A DNA stretch of 64,000 nucleotides, taken from contig NZ_FOBU01000001.1 of assembly GCF_900109915.1 (NCBI RefSeq), forward strand, positions 430,558-494,557. The letters are read 5' to 3'. This stretch comes from Luteibacter sp. UNCMF331Sha3.1. Lineage in GTDB: Bacteria > Pseudomonadota > Gammaproteobacteria > Xanthomonadales > Rhodanobacteraceae. The position numbers were made by a program, and so were the translations under genes. The notes beneath the pieces are model-generated. The model worked only from the letters and a program-made list of their open reading frames with translations. It was not told the origin of the DNA and did not search any database. Positions 17,544-26,641 of this stretch are shown in pieces. How positions within the stretch are numbered: position 1 is the first letter of the stretch; each line of letters starts with the position of its first letter.

Positions 17544-18272
17544 TCATGCGGTCTGCGACGCGGCGACTTCGGAGTCGAGGTCGGCCAGACGATAGCCCGC
17601 AGAATGGATCGTGTGCAGCAGCGGGCGATCGAACGGCTTGTCGATCACGCGGCGCAGGTTGTAGAGGTGCGAGCGCAACGTGTCCGAATCGGGCAGCGTG
17701 TCGCCCCAGATCTCGCGTTCGATGTCGCGGCGGCTGACAACCCGCGGCGACTCGCGCATGAGGATCGCGAGCAGCTTCAGGCCGATCGGCGAGACGGTCA
17801 GTTCCTGCCCGCCGCGGGTGAGACGCAGCGTCGCGGTGTCGAGCGTCATGTCGCCGACGTTGAGCACTTCGGACGACACCTGGCGGCGGTCGCGACGGAT
17901 CAGCGCGCGCAGGCGGGCTTCCAGCTCCCGCACTTCGAACGGCTTGACCAGGTAATCGTCGGCACCGGCTTCGAGGCCGACCAGCTTGTCTTCCAGCGTG
18001 TCGCGCGCGGTCAGCATCAGCACCGGCGTCGACTTCTTGCCGTCCTTGCGCAGCTTGCGACAGACGTCGAGTCCGTCCATGCCCGGCAGCATCAGGTCAA
18101 GCACGATCACGTCGTAGCTGTTGGACACGGCAAGGTGCAGGCCACTGACGCCGTCGGCCGCGTAATCGACCGAGTAACCCCGGCGCTCCAGGAACTCGCC
18201 GACCATCTCGGCGATCTGGCGGTTGTCTTCGACCAGAAGAATCAGGCCTGCCTGCTCGTCGCGTGTGCTCAT
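17544..18272 (-). CDS. OmpR/PhoB-family response regulator
   Basis: 242 residues. The receiver domain has LLVEDNRQIAE, phosphoacceptor D59 in VIVLDLMLPGMDG, and LTARD and KPFEVRELEARLRA. A C-terminal winged helix has VSPIGLKLLAILM, the recognition helix segment SDTLRSHLYNLRRVID and the final HTIHSAGYRL hairpin. The kinase gene follows. A TTCACA-N2-TGTGAA palindrome and GTGAAG-type repeats lie just upstream and may be its own binding sites. The stimulus is unknown; similar pairs in Xanthomonadales respond to metals or envelope stress, which is inference only. Confidence 0.9.
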   Translation of the reverse strand: MSTRDEQAGLILLVEDNRQIAEMVGEFLERRGYSVDYAADGVSGLHLAVSNSYDVIVLDLMLPGMDGLDVCRKLRKDGKKSTPVLMLTARDTLEDKLVGLEAGADDYLVKPFEVRELEARLRALIRRDRRQVSSEVLNVGDMTLDTATLRLTRGGQELTVSPIGLKLLAILMRESPRVVSRRDIEREIWGDTLPDSDTLRSHLYNLRRVIDKPFDRPLLHTIHSAGYRLADLDSEVAASQTA

Positions 18273-18292
18273 CGCTCCACTCCTTTCGCGGA

Positions 18293-18306
18293 TTCACAAA
18301 TGTGAA
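18293..18306. promoter_or_regulatory. Candidate autoregulatory operator upstream of the response regulator
   Basis: TTCACAAATGTGAA is a 14-bp palindrome ending 20 bp upstream of the regulator start. GTGAGAA and GTGAAGA motifs recur in the next 40 bp, resembling spaced half-sites of OmpR-family proteins. Function is inferred from position only. Confidence 0.4.
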
Positions 18307-18391
18307 GAGTTAACGGCCGGACCGGTGAGAACAGCGTGAAGACCGAAAACGAGTATTCATTCTGAGTAGGGATACGTGCAGGAAGCGTCGA

Positions 18392-19006
18392 TTAATGCAG
18401 CATCGGGCTAAGCGCTTTCCATACATTCTCCGCGACACGGGGCTCTCCGGCGGCCTTGGGATGGAGCCCGTCGTCCTGCATCAGCGCGGGATCCAGCGCC
18501 ACGCCATCGAGGAAGAACGGCACCAGCGCCACACGGTGCTTCGCCGCCGCGTCGGCGTACACCTTTCTCAGGCCGTCGCGGTACTGCGGGCCGTAGTTGA
18601 CCGGCAGCTCGATGCCGAGCAGCAGTACCTTCGCCCCGGCCGCCGTGGCCGCGCCGATCATGGTGTCCAGGTTCTCCGCCAGCTTCGGCAGCGGCAGGCC
18701 CTGCAGGCCGTCGTTCGCGCCCAGCTCGATCACCACGACGCCGGGCTTCTGCTTTTCGAGCAGCGCCGGCAGGCGGTTGCGCCCGCTCAGCGAGGTCTCG
18801 CCGCTGATGCTGGCATTGACCATCGTCCACGGCGTCGCCATCTTCGAGGTGCGCGCGTCCAGCAAACGCACCCAGCCGGCCTCCACCGGAATGTTGTGCG
18901 CCGCCGACAACGAGTCCCCGAGCACCAGCACCTTGCGTGGCATCTCCGCCGCCTGGGCGATGGCGCATCCGACGAACAGCAGCAACAGGACAAGGCAACG
19001 GCGCAT
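18392..19006 (-). CDS. tesA: Multifunctional SGNH esterase / acyl-CoA thioesterase I
   Basis: 204 residues with a signal peptide (1-20, ending IAQA). SGNH-hydrolase blocks are visible: block I VLGDSLSAAHN (nucleophile Ser), block II SGETSLSG, block III ELGANDGLQGLP, and block V DGLHPKAAGE with the Asp/His pair. It hydrolyses thioesters, lysophospholipids and arylesters in the periplasm. Its ATG (19006-19004) and the ATG of the divergent ABC gene (19005-19007) overlap within one CATG. tesA and an ABC operon are divergent in many gammaproteobacteria. Confidence 0.94.
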   Translation of the reverse strand: MRRCLVLLLLFVGCAIAQAAEMPRKVLVLGDSLSAAHNIPVEAGWVRLLDARTSKMATPWTMVNASISGETSLSGRNRLPALLEKQKPGVVVIELGANDGLQGLPLPKLAENLDTMIGAATAAGAKVLLLGIELPVNYGPQYRDGLRKVYADAAAKHRVALVPFFLDGVALDPALMQDDGLHPKAAGEPRVAENVWKALSPMLH

Positions 19007-19691
19007 GAGCGATTCTTCCCGGGTTCTTCTCGAAGTGACGGATGTTAGCAAGTCGGTTTTCGGACCGGAGGGCCGGCTCGACATCCTGTCCGGCGTCAAC
19101 CTGCGGGTGGCCGAAGGCGAGAGCTTTGCCATCGTCGGCGCTTCCGGGTCGGGAAAAACCACCCTGCTGGGCCTGCTCGCCGGTCTGGACGTGCCCACGG
19201 CAGGCCACATCGGCCTGGACGGGCAGGCGCTCGAGGCCATGGACGAAGAGGCCCGCGCTGCGATTCGCCGCCGGCTGGTCGGCTTCGTCTTCCAGTCGTT
19301 CCACCTGCTGCCGGCGCTCACGGCCGAAGAAAACGTGATGCTGCCGCTGGAACTTGAAGGCGACGACCGCGCACGCGAACGCGCCCACGCGGCCCTCGAC
19401 GCCGTCGGGCTGGCCGCCCGTCGCCGGCATTATCCGGCGCAGCTCTCCGGCGGCGAACAGCAGCGCGTGGCGCTCGCGCGCGCCTTCGTCCATCGACCGC
19501 GCATCCTCTTCGCCGACGAGCCGACCGGCAATCTCGACCAGCACACGGGCGAGCACATCGGCGACCTGCTCTTCGACATGAATCGCCAGCATGCGACCAC
19601 GCTGATCCTCGTCACCCACGACGCCCGGTTGGCCGCCCGGTGCGCGCGCTCGGCCGAACTGCACGAGGGCAGGCTCGGGGTGCCCGCATGA
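19005..19691 (+). CDS. ybbA: ABC transporter ATPase, YbbA type
   Basis: 228 residues. Walker A is GASGSGKTTL, the Q-loop is VFQSFHLLP, the signature is LSGGEQQR, Walker B is [13 protein letters not shown], and the H-loop is VTHD. It belongs to the MacB/LolD-like class that works with FtsX-fold permeases. It pairs with the large permease that follows with a 4-bp ATGA overlap. Its ribosome-binding region lies inside the tesA coding sequence because the two start codons overlap. The substrate is unknown. Confidence 0.93.
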   Translation: MSDSSRVLLEVTDVSKSVFGPEGRLDILSGVNLRVAEGESFAIVGASGSGKTTLLGLLAGLDVPTAGHIGLDGQALEAMDEEARAAIRRRLVGFVFQSFHLLPALTAEENVMLPLELEGDDRARERAHAALDAVGLAARRRHYPAQLSGGEQQRVALARAFVHRPRILFADEPTGNLDQHTGEHIGDLLFDMNRQHATTLILVTHDARLAARCARSAELHEGRLGVPA

Positions 19692-22171
19692 ACGTGTTTC
19701 GGCTCGCGCTGCGCACGCTGCGGCGGGAGTGGCACCTCGTCGAGCTGCGCACGCTCGCGGCCTCTCTGGTGCTCGCTGTGATCGCGCTCGGCGTCGTCGC
19801 CACGCTTTCCACACGGATCGAACGCGGGATCCTCGCCAGCGCCGCCGAACTGATCGGCGGCGATCTGGGCGTGTCGGCACCAGCGCCCTTGCCCGATCCG
19901 CTGCTGCGCTCCGCGCAGGCCGGCGGCCTGACGGTGACGCAAGGCGCCGCGTTCCGCAGCGTCGCATTCGTGGGCGATCACAGCCAGCTCCTCGACGTGC
20001 TGGCCACCGATGGCGCGTATCCGCTGCGCGGCACGCTCGAAATCCGCGGTACCGACGGCCGCGATCGCAACGCCCAGGGCCCCGCCCCGGGCCAGGTATT
20101 CCTCGACCATCGCGCGATGGTCGGCCTCGGCATCCAGGCCGGCCAGACGATCCAGATCGGCGGGCGCGACCTGACGGTCGGCGCCGAGCTGCTGCGCCAG
20201 CCCGACGGCGGCGAACTGTTCGCGCTCGCGCCACGCGCGCTGATGAACCTCGACGACGCGACGGCCGCCGGCCTGCTGTCGGTCGGCAGCCGTGCGCGGC
20301 ATCGCCTGCTGGTGTCCGGGGCGCCGGCCGCGATCGCGGCATGGCGTGGCACGGTCGAACAGAGCGCACTGCCGCCGGGTGCGGAACTGATCACGCCCGA
20401 GAAGATGCAGGAGCGCATGCGCACGGCCTTCGATCGCGCCAGCAGTTTCCTGCGCCTGACGGCGCTGCTCTCCGCGCTGCTGGCCGGGGTGGCGATCGCG
20501 CTCGCTTCCGCGCGCTACGCGCGGCGCAAGGCGGCGGAGGTCGCTCTGCTGCGCGCGCTCGGCACGCCCCGACGGCGCGTGGCCGCGTTGCTGGTGACCA
20601 CGCTCGCCGCACTCGCCCTGCCCTCCGCCGCGCTCGGCATGGCCATCGCGCTCGGCCTCGCCCAGGGCGCGTGGTACTTCGCAAGCCAGCTGTTCGATAA
20701 CATTCCGACCACCCTGCCGCTGGGCCCCGCCTTCGCCGCCGCCGCGATGGGCCTCGCCGTGCTCGCCGGCTTCGCACTCCCGCCGCTGGTCCGCCTCGCC
20801 GAAGTGCCGCCGGTCGCCGTCTTCCGCGAGTCGATGCAGCGGCGCGTGCGCCGCTTCGACGTCCTCTACCTCGTGCCGTTGATCACCGCGATCGGCCTGC
20901 TTTGGGTACAGAGCGATTCGGCGAAGCTGGCCGGCATCCTCGCAGCAAGCCTTGCCGGTGTGGCCGTCGTGGCCGCGCTGCTTTCCTTGCTGCTTCTCGT
21001 GATCGCGCGACGCGTCGCACCCGGCGCGCATCCCGCGCTCCGGCTAGGGCTGGCCGCGCTGGCGCGTCGCCGCGGTCTGTCGCTGGTGCAGGCCACCGCG
21101 CTGTCGCTCGGCCTCTGCGCGCTGCTGCTGCTCGCGGTGATCGCGCCGTCGCTGCTGGAAGGCTGGCGTAGGGAGCTCCCGAGCGACACGCCGAACTGGT
21201 TCGCGCTGAACCTGCAGGACGATCAGCGCGACGCGTTCACGACGGCACTCGGGCAACTGGGCGCGAGCCGTACCAACATGATGCCGCTCGCCGTGGGCAA
21301 GCTGACCGCGATCAACGGGCAGCCCATCGACCGCATCGCCTTCGCGAACGACGAGGCGAAGGATTCGGCGGACCGGCAGCTGCGCCTGTCGTGGAGTGCG
21401 GACCTTCCGCCGTCGAACGAGGTGGTCGCCGGTCGATGGGCCGGCGCGTCGCCGGCGCAGGCGGAGGTGTCGATCGATACGTCGTGGCGAGACCGCTACC
21501 AGCTGAAGCTCGGCGATACGCTGCGCTTCGAGATCGGCGAAGGCACGATCGACGCGCGCGTCACCAGCGTGCGCAAGGTGGACTGGAGCTCGTTCCGCGT
21601 GAACTTCTTCCTGCTGCTCGATCCCGCGCATGCCGGCGAACTGCCGCACACGTGGCTTACCAGTTTCTACCTGCCTCGCGGACACGGCGACGACCTCGCG
21701 AAGGTGTCCCGCGACTTCGGCAACCTCAGCCTGATCGACGTCGACGCCCTGCTCGACCGCGTCCGCGACATCGTGGACCGTGTGGGCGGCGCCGTGCGAT
21801 GGGTGCTCGGCTTCAGCCTTCTGGCCGGGGCCCTCGTGCTCACCGCCGCGCTCGCCGCCAGCGCACAGGAACGGCGCAAGGAAGCCGCGCTGCTGCGCAC
21901 GCTCGGCGCCACGCGAGCGCAGCTCCGCGCCGCGGCGGCGTGCGAGTTCGCCTTGCTGGGGCTGGTAGCGGGACTCACGGCGGCGCTGGGCGCGATGGGT
22001 GCGGGTCTGTGGCTGGGCAACGCCGTCTTCCGCATCGAGAACTTCGTCCCGCCCGTCTGGCCACTGATCGCGGCGGCCGCGATCGCGGCATTCGTGGTGA
22101 TGGTCATCGGCCTGTTCGGTACGCGGCGCGTGCTGCGCACATCGCCCATGGCCCTGCTGCGCGAGGGGTGA
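19688..22171 (+). CDS. ybbP: ABC transporter permease, YbbP type (FtsX-fold)
   Basis: 827 residues. An N-terminal membrane helix (about 20-45) is followed by a periplasmic domain and then two FtsX/MacB-type four-helix units, near residues 255-480 and 690-820. Segments AAEVALLRALGTPRRRVAALL and EAALLRTLGATRAQLRAAA are the paired coupling motifs contacting the ATPase. This is the non-secretory, mechanotransmission-type exporter architecture. The start overlaps the ybbA stop. The gene ends directly before a REP doublet. Confidence 0.92.
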   Translation: MNVFRLALRTLRREWHLVELRTLAASLVLAVIALGVVATLSTRIERGILASAAELIGGDLGVSAPAPLPDPLLRSAQAGGLTVTQGAAFRSVAFVGDHSQLLDVLATDGAYPLRGTLEIRGTDGRDRNAQGPAPGQVFLDHRAMVGLGIQAGQTIQIGGRDLTVGAELLRQPDGGELFALAPRALMNLDDATAAGLLSVGSRARHRLLVSGAPAAIAAWRGTVEQSALPPGAELITPEKMQERMRTAFDRASSFLRLTALLSALLAGVAIALASARYARRKAAEVALLRALGTPRRRVAALLVTTLAALALPSAALGMAIALGLAQGAWYFASQLFDNIPTTLPLGPAFAAAAMGLAVLAGFALPPLVRLAEVPPVAVFRESMQRRVRRFDVLYLVPLITAIGLLWVQSDSAKLAGILAASLAGVAVVAALLSLLLLVIARRVAPGAHPALRLGLAALARRRGLSLVQATALSLGLCALLLLAVIAPSLLEGWRRELPSDTPNWFALNLQDDQRDAFTTALGQLGASRTNMMPLAVGKLTAINGQPIDRIAFANDEAKDSADRQLRLSWSADLPPSNEVVAGRWAGASPAQAEVSIDTSWRDRYQLKLGDTLRFEIGEGTIDARVTSVRKVDWSSFRVNFFLLLDPAHAGELPHTWLTSFYLPRGHGDDLAKVSRDFGNLSLIDVDALLDRVRDIVDRVGGAVRWVLGFSLLAGALVLTAALAASAQERRKEAALLRTLGATRAQLRAAAACEFALLGLVAGLTAALGAMGAGLWLGNAVFRIENFVPPVWPLIAAAAIAAFVVMVIGLFGTRRVLRTSPMALLREG

Positions 22172-22173
22172 CG

Positions 22174-22242
22174 GGTGGGAGCCAGCCTGCTGGCGAAGGG
22201 TGCTCGCGGCAAGCTCCCTTCGCCAGCAGGCTGGCTCCCACC
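22174..22242. repeat. REP doublet (REPIN-like), type A
   Basis: Inverted repeat of the same family as 8510-8578. The outer arms GGTGGGAGCCAGCCTGCTGG are identical, and the inner part differs by a few bases, with one T-T mismatch. It begins 3 bp after the permease stop and lies between convergent genes (ybbP and rimI). Confidence 0.85.
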
Positions 22243-22250
22243 GCAGAACG

Positions 22251-22724
22251 TCAGTCGGCCGCGTGCATGTCGAGGGCCATGACGATGGCATCCTCGCGGC
22301 CGCTCTTCGCCGGGTAGTACGACGGGCGGCGGCCGATCTCCGCGAAGCCGAGCGAATCGTAGAGGGCCTTGGCGACCGGATTGGACGGTCGCACTTCGAG
22401 GAAGATGCGCTCGGCACCGTACCAGCGGGCGAGATCGAGCAACCGGCGCATCATGCGGCGACCGTAGCCGAAACCGCGATGCGCCTCGCCGATGCACACG
22501 TTGAGCACGTGGGCTTCGCCGGCCGCGACGGACAGGATGCCGTAGCCGGCGATCGCGCCGTCGTGGACGATCACCCAGCAGTTGTGCCCCGCCTGCAGGC
22601 AGTCGCGGAAGATCCCCGCGCTCCAGGGAAAGTCGTACGAGGCGTGTTCGATGGCGACGACGGCGTCGATGTCCTCGCGACGCATCGCGCGGACTTCGGT
22701 CGAGGGGCGAGCGACGGCGACCAC
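22251..22724 (-). CDS. rimI: Ribosomal protein S18 alanine N-acetyltransferase
   Basis: 157 residues, GNAT fold. It acetylates the N-terminal alanine of ribosomal protein S18. Diagnostic segments are AIEHASYDFPWSAGIFRDCL, GYGILSVAAGEAHVLNVCI, the acetyl-CoA loop HRGFGYGRRMM, and FLEVRPSNPVAKALYDSLGF. The GTG at 22724 is chosen because it gives the family length and begins 4 bp after the upstream stop; the longer ATG start at 22769 would overlap the neighbour by 41 bp. It follows a HolD-like gene, as in E. coli. Confidence 0.92.
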   Translation of the reverse strand: MVAVARPSTEVRAMRREDIDAVVAIEHASYDFPWSAGIFRDCLQAGHNCWVIVHDGAIAGYGILSVAAGEAHVLNVCIGEAHRGFGYGRRMMRRLLDLARWYGAERIFLEVRPSNPVAKALYDSLGFAEIGRRPSYYPAKSGREDAIVMALDMHAAD

Positions 22725-22728
22725 GGGA

Positions 22729-23193
22729 TTACGCCCGGCGCAGCGCGCGTCCGATCGCGCGCAGTCCATGCCAGAGGCGACGCTTGGCGGCCGCGTCGGC
22801 GACGATCGCCGCGGGGGTATCGACCAGCACGATCTGCGCCGCGCTCATCACGGCGGCGGGCAGCTGATGGCCGAGCGCACGGGCCTGCGGTTCGCCGAAC
22901 ACCAGATAGGCGCGCGCCACGGGAACGGCCGGCAGGCCCTGTGCCTCGACGTGCAGGCGCGGCGCGCGCCCCAGCACCGGGCCACGCGCGCGCAGCGCAC
23001 GGCCGACCAGTTCGAGTTCGCGCTCATTCGCCCCGCCGGGAAGGATCACCACGCACTCGACGTCGCCCGTGGGCGCGGCGTCGTTCGCCGGTTCCCGCGC
23101 CGCGACCGGATCGACCGGGCCGGCACGCAGGCGCCAGGGCGTGACGCCCATCACCCCGAGCAGCCGCTGACGACGTTCGGCCCCTGCGACCAT
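22729..23193 (-). CDS. holD: Probable DNA polymerase III psi subunit (HolD-like)
   Basis: 154 residues, weakly conserved. The N-terminus RRQRLLGVMGVTPWRLRAG resembles the psi N-terminal pattern (RR-x-LQxLGITxWxLR), the part that binds chi in E. coli. The C-terminal AAAKRRLWHGLRAI resembles its closing helix (ARAALWQxI). The holD-rimI order is the same as in E. coli. The middle is divergent and Ala/Pro/Gly-rich. The assignment combines short motifs with context; a profile comparison with HolD would decide it. Confidence 0.6.
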   Translation of the reverse strand: MVAGAERRQRLLGVMGVTPWRLRAGPVDPVAAREPANDAAPTGDVECVVILPGGANERELELVGRALRARGPVLGRAPRLHVEAQGLPAVPVARAYLVFGEPQARALGHQLPAAVMSAAQIVLVDTPAAIVADAAAKRRLWHGLRAIGRALRRA

Positions 23194-23197
23194 CCCC

Positions 23198-23983
23198 CTA
23201 CTCCGACGCCTTCGCGTGTCGACGGACGCGACGACGATGCGCGGCGCGTCCCCACAAGGTGTGGATCGGTCCCGAAATCGTGTAGATCACCGCCACGGCG
23301 AACAGCACGCGCGCGGTATCGATGAGCAGCAGCACGACGACCAGCACCGCGGCGATCAGCCAGATGAAGGGAACCCGGTCGCCCTTGGGCCACGCCTTGA
23401 AGCTGTAATAGCGGACGTTGCTGACCATGAGCAGTCCGGCGATCACGGCCAGCGGCATGGCGAAGAACGCCACCGACGGACCGGGTATGTCGAACTTCTC
23501 CATCGTCCAGACGAACGACATGCAAAGGCCCGCCGCCGCCGGGCTGGCGAGACCCTGGAAATAACGCTTGTCGGCGACACCCACCTGCGTGTTGAACCGG
23601 GCAAGACGCAGCGCGGCGCAGACGGCGTAGATGAACGCGGCGGCCCAGCCGATCTTTGCCCAGACGGGGCCGTACGCGGCGAGCGACGAAAGCGCCCACG
23701 TGTACATCACCAACGCGGGAGCGAGGCCGAAGCTGACCAGATCCGAGAGCGAGTCGTACTGCACGCCGAATTCGCTCTGCGTGTTCGTCATGCGTGCGAC
23801 CCGGCCGTCCATGCCGTCCAGGATGCCTGCCACGAACACCGCCAGCGCCGCGGTCGCGTAATGCCCACCGATCGCGGACACGATGGCGTAGAAACCGGCG
23901 AACATCGCGCCCGTCGTGAACAGGTTCGGAAGCAGGTAAATGCCGCGGTGACGCGGCGCCCGCACTTGAATCGGATCGCTCAT
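23198..23983 (-). CDS. pssA: CDP-diacylglycerol-serine O-phosphatidyltransferase
   Basis: Makes phosphatidylserine, the precursor of phosphatidylethanolamine, from CDP-diacylglycerol and serine. 261 residues with about eight membrane segments. The CDP-alcohol phosphotransferase motif is complete: DGMDGRVAR, then G, then DSLSD with the catalytic aspartates. It is of the membrane (type II) class found in Xanthomonadales and Gram-positives, not the soluble E. coli class. The ATG at 23983 opens MSDPIQVRAPRHRGIYLLPN. The HolD-like gene follows 4 bp later. Confidence 0.94.
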   Translation of the reverse strand: MSDPIQVRAPRHRGIYLLPNLFTTGAMFAGFYAIVSAIGGHYATAALAVFVAGILDGMDGRVARMTNTQSEFGVQYDSLSDLVSFGLAPALVMYTWALSSLAAYGPVWAKIGWAAAFIYAVCAALRLARFNTQVGVADKRYFQGLASPAAAGLCMSFVWTMEKFDIPGPSVAFFAMPLAVIAGLLMVSNVRYYSFKAWPKGDRVPFIWLIAAVLVVVLLLIDTARVLFAVAVIYTISGPIHTLWGRAAHRRRVRRHAKASE

Positions 23984-24159
23984 GGGCCATTCCGTGACAT
24001 GGGCCGACAGTGTAGCCCAGGCCGGGTGAAGCGTCAGTGCGCCATGGCGGAGCGTCGCGAGTCGCCCCCTCCGCCCGAACCGCGACCCAGGTCGCTTGCG
24101 CGGCCGCCGGGTGGGTGATACTTGTGTCGCCCAATCCACCCTGCCCGCCGGAAACGCCC

Positions 24160-24579
24160 ATGCGCCGTTGCCTTGCCCTCGCCGTCCTCCTGTCGATCTG
24201 CCCGCTCGCGTTCGCACAGGCCTACAAGTGGAAGGACGCCCAGGGCGTGACCCACTACGCGGATGCGCCGCCGCCGGGCAAGGTCAGCTACGAGAAGATC
24301 AAGACGACCGGCACGGTCGAAGCGCCCGTGCCCGCCGCCGCGCCGGCCGCCGCGGCGACCGCGGGAAACAAGGGGGCGACCACGCCCATCGTGTCCGACA
24401 CACCGGCCAACCGCGCCAACCTGTGCGATGCGCTGCGCAAGAACAACGAGATCCTCAACAACGAGAAAGTCGTCACCATGGACGACGGCAAGGGCGGCCG
24501 GAAACAGGTCGACGAGGCGACCCGCCAGCTCGAACTGAAGAAAACCCAGGCCCAGATGACGCTCTATTGCCCGAGCTGA
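24160..24579 (+). CDS. DUF4124-domain exported protein
   Basis: 139 residues. A signal peptide (1-20) is followed at once by the DUF4124 signature YKWKDAQGVTHYADAPPPGK. An Ala/Pro-rich linker and a charged helical C-terminal part follow, with cysteines in NLCDALRKNNE and near the end (TLYCPS). DUF4124 proteins are small periplasmic proteins of unknown role, abundant in Xanthomonadales. It lies 73 bp upstream of proS on the same strand, but proS appears to have its own promoter. Confidence 0.85.
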   Translation: MRRCLALAVLLSICPLAFAQAYKWKDAQGVTHYADAPPPGKVSYEKIKTTGTVEAPVPAAAPAAAATAGNKGATTPIVSDTPANRANLCDALRKNNEILNNEKVVTMDDGKGGRKQVDEATRQLELKKTQAQMTLYCPS

Positions 24580-24617
24580 TCGACGCGGGGCGCACGGGCG
24601 GGACAGGCGAAAGCGCC

Positions 24618-24623
24618 TATAAT
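24618..24623 (+). promoter_or_regulatory. Consensus -10 box of proS
   Basis: A perfect TATAAT lies 29 bp upstream of the proS ATG, giving a leader of about 23 nt. The -35 region (CGGGCG around 24595) does not match consensus, so the promoter may rely on an activator or on the -10 alone. Confidence 0.5.
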
Positions 24624-24652
24624 CCCGCCTTTACCGTCCGGACCGCTCGCCG

Positions 24653-26350
24653 ATGCGCCTCAGCCAGTTCCACCTCGCCACCGTCAAGGAAGTGCCCGCC
24701 GACGCGGAGATCCGCAGCCACCAGCTGATGCTGCGCGCGGGCATGATCCGCAAGCTCGCTTCCGGCCTGTACACGTGGACGCCGCTCGGCCTGCGCGTGC
24801 TGCGCAAGGTCGAGAACGTGGTCCGCGAGGAAATGGTCCGGGCCGGCGCCGTCGAGATGCTGATGCCTTCCGTGCAGCCGCGCGAGCTGTGGGAAGAAAC
24901 CGGCCGCTGGGAAAAATTCGGCGGACAGCTGCTGAAGATCCGCGACCGGAAAGAGCAGGACTTCTGCTACGGCCCGACGCACGAGGAGGTCGTGACCGAC
25001 TTCGCGCGCAACGAGCTGAAGAGCTACAAGCAGCTCCCGCTCAACGTCTTCCAGATCCAGACCAAGTTCCGCGACGAGATCCGGCCGCGCTTCGGCGTGA
25101 TGCGCGCCCGCGAATTCCTGATGAAGGACGCCTACTCGTTCCATCTCACGCCGGAATCGCTCGACGAGACCTACCGGGTGATGTACGACGCGTACTCGCG
25201 CATCTTCACGCGACTCGGCCTCGAGTTTCGCGCCGTGGACGCCGACACCGGCGCCATCGGTGGCAGCGCGAGCCATGAATTCCAGGTGCTGGCCGATGCC
25301 GGCGAAGACGCCCTCGCCTTCTCCGATGGCTCCGCCTACGCGGCCAACATCGAACTGGCGGAAGCCCTTGCCCCGGCAGGCGAGCGTCCGGCGCCGTCGG
25401 CATCGCTGACCCGCGTCGACACCCCGACGCAGCGGACCATCGACGAGGTGACGAGCTTCCTCGGCGTGCCCGCGACACAGGTCGTCAAGACGATCCTCGT
25501 GCGCGGTCGCGAGGGTCTCGTGGCGCTGTGCGTGCGCGGCGACCACGAACTGAACGAAGTGAAGGCGGCCCACCTGCCGGAACTGCCGGACGAGTCCGAG
25601 CTCGCGAGCGAGGCCGAGATCCTCGCCGCCACCGGCACGCGCCCCGGCTTCATCGGCCCCGTCGGTCTGCCCGACACCATCCCGGTGATCGTCGACCGTA
25701 GCGCCGCGGTGCTCGCCGACTTCGTCTGCGGCGGCAACCAGGACGGTACGCATTACACGGGCGCCAACTGGCAGCGCGATGCGCGCATCAACCGTATCGC
25801 GGACATCCGCAAGGTCGTCGACGGCGACGCCTCGCCGGACGGCAAGGGCACGATCCGCCTGGGTCGCGGCATCGAGGTCGGCCACATCTTCCAGCTCGGC
25901 CAGAAGTACGCCGAAGCCATGGGCGCCGGCGTCCTCGACGACCAGGGCAAGATGCGCACCATGTTCATGGGCTGCTATGGGGTGGGCGTCAGCCGCATCG
26001 TCGCCGCCGCCATCGAGCAGCGACACGACGACGCCGGCATGATCTGGACCGACGCCATGGCGCCGTGGCGCGTCGTGGTCTGCGTGATCAATCCGAAGAA
26101 CGATCCGGTCGTCGCCGAAGCCGCCGAGTCGCTCTATCAGGCACTCGGCCAGGAAGGCATCGAAACCGTGCTCGACGATCGTGGCCTGCGCCCCGGTCCG
26201 ATGTTCGCGGACATGGAGCTCATCGGCATTCCCCATCGCGTCGTGGTCAGCGGCCGCGGGCTCGAAGCCGGCACGTTCGAATACCGCGCGCGCACCGACG
26301 CCGAAGCGCGCAACGTGAGCCGCGAAGAGCTCTTCGCACTGCTGGGCTGA
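24653..26350 (+). CDS. proS: Prolyl-tRNA synthetase
   Basis: 565 residues, class II synthetase of the bacterial type. The N-terminal catalytic core has motif 1 ([20 protein letters not shown]) and motif 2 ([20 protein letters not shown]). The YbaK-like editing insertion lies between about residues 230 and 385 ([25 protein letters not shown]). Motif 3 ([17 protein letters not shown]) and the anticodon-binding domain follow. It charges tRNA-Pro and deacylates Ala-tRNA-Pro. No signs of damage. Confidence 0.97.
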   Translation: MRLSQFHLATVKEVPADAEIRSHQLMLRAGMIRKLASGLYTWTPLGLRVLRKVENVVREEMVRAGAVEMLMPSVQPRELWEETGRWEKFGGQLLKIRDRKEQDFCYGPTHEEVVTDFARNELKSYKQLPLNVFQIQTKFRDEIRPRFGVMRAREFLMKDAYSFHLTPESLDETYRVMYDAYSRIFTRLGLEFRAVDADTGAIGGSASHEFQVLADAGEDALAFSDGSAYAANIELAEALAPAGERPAPSASLTRVDTPTQRTIDEVTSFLGVPATQVVKTILVRGREGLVALCVRGDHELNEVKAAHLPELPDESELASEAEILAATGTRPGFIGPVGLPDTIPVIVDRSAAVLADFVCGGNQDGTHYTGANWQRDARINRIADIRKVVDGDASPDGKGTIRLGRGIEVGHIFQLGQKYAEAMGAGVLDDQGKMRTMFMGCYGVGVSRIVAAAIEQRHDDAGMIWTDAMAPWRVVVCVINPKNDPVVAEAAESLYQALGQEGIETVLDDRGLRPGPMFADMELIGIPHRVVVSGRGLEAGTFEYRARTDAEARNVSREELFALLG

Positions 26351-26356
26351 CGGGAC

Positions 26357-26390
26357 GAACCAGGGGGGCGACGGACGCCCCCCCTGGTTC
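26357..26390 (+). terminator. Hairpin terminator after proS
   Basis: GAACCAGGGGGGCG pairs with CGCCCCCCCTGGTTC around a 5-base loop, with one bulged C. It starts 6 bp after the proS stop. No T-tract follows, so its strength is uncertain. Confidence 0.55.
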
Positions 26391-26532
26391 GCGCGCCGGT
26401 GAGGTGGCGACCGCCACTCGCAACGAATCATTTAGGGAATGAACGCTACAAGGCGTATCGCCGTGAAACGCGATGCCGTTGTAAGGCTATTCCTGTATTA
26501 CAGCCGGATTCCGCAACGGTGTCCGTTAATGG

Positions 26533-26562
26533 CTGACATGAATTAGCCAATTGGGTCACAAT
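26533..26562 (+). promoter_or_regulatory. Candidate promoter of the H-NS-like gene
   Basis: CTGACA (26533-26538) and CACAAT (26557-26562) are 18 bp apart, in a gap markedly richer in A+T than the flanking genes. This is typical upstream of H-NS-family genes, which often bind their own promoters. The leader would be about 73 nt. Confidence 0.35.
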
Positions 26563-26641
26563 TCGATAGCGCCGTCATTAGCACGCGCCGTTCGGCTCGA
26601 TAATCAGCCGGCGATAATGAGATTCCCACCGGGAGATGCCA

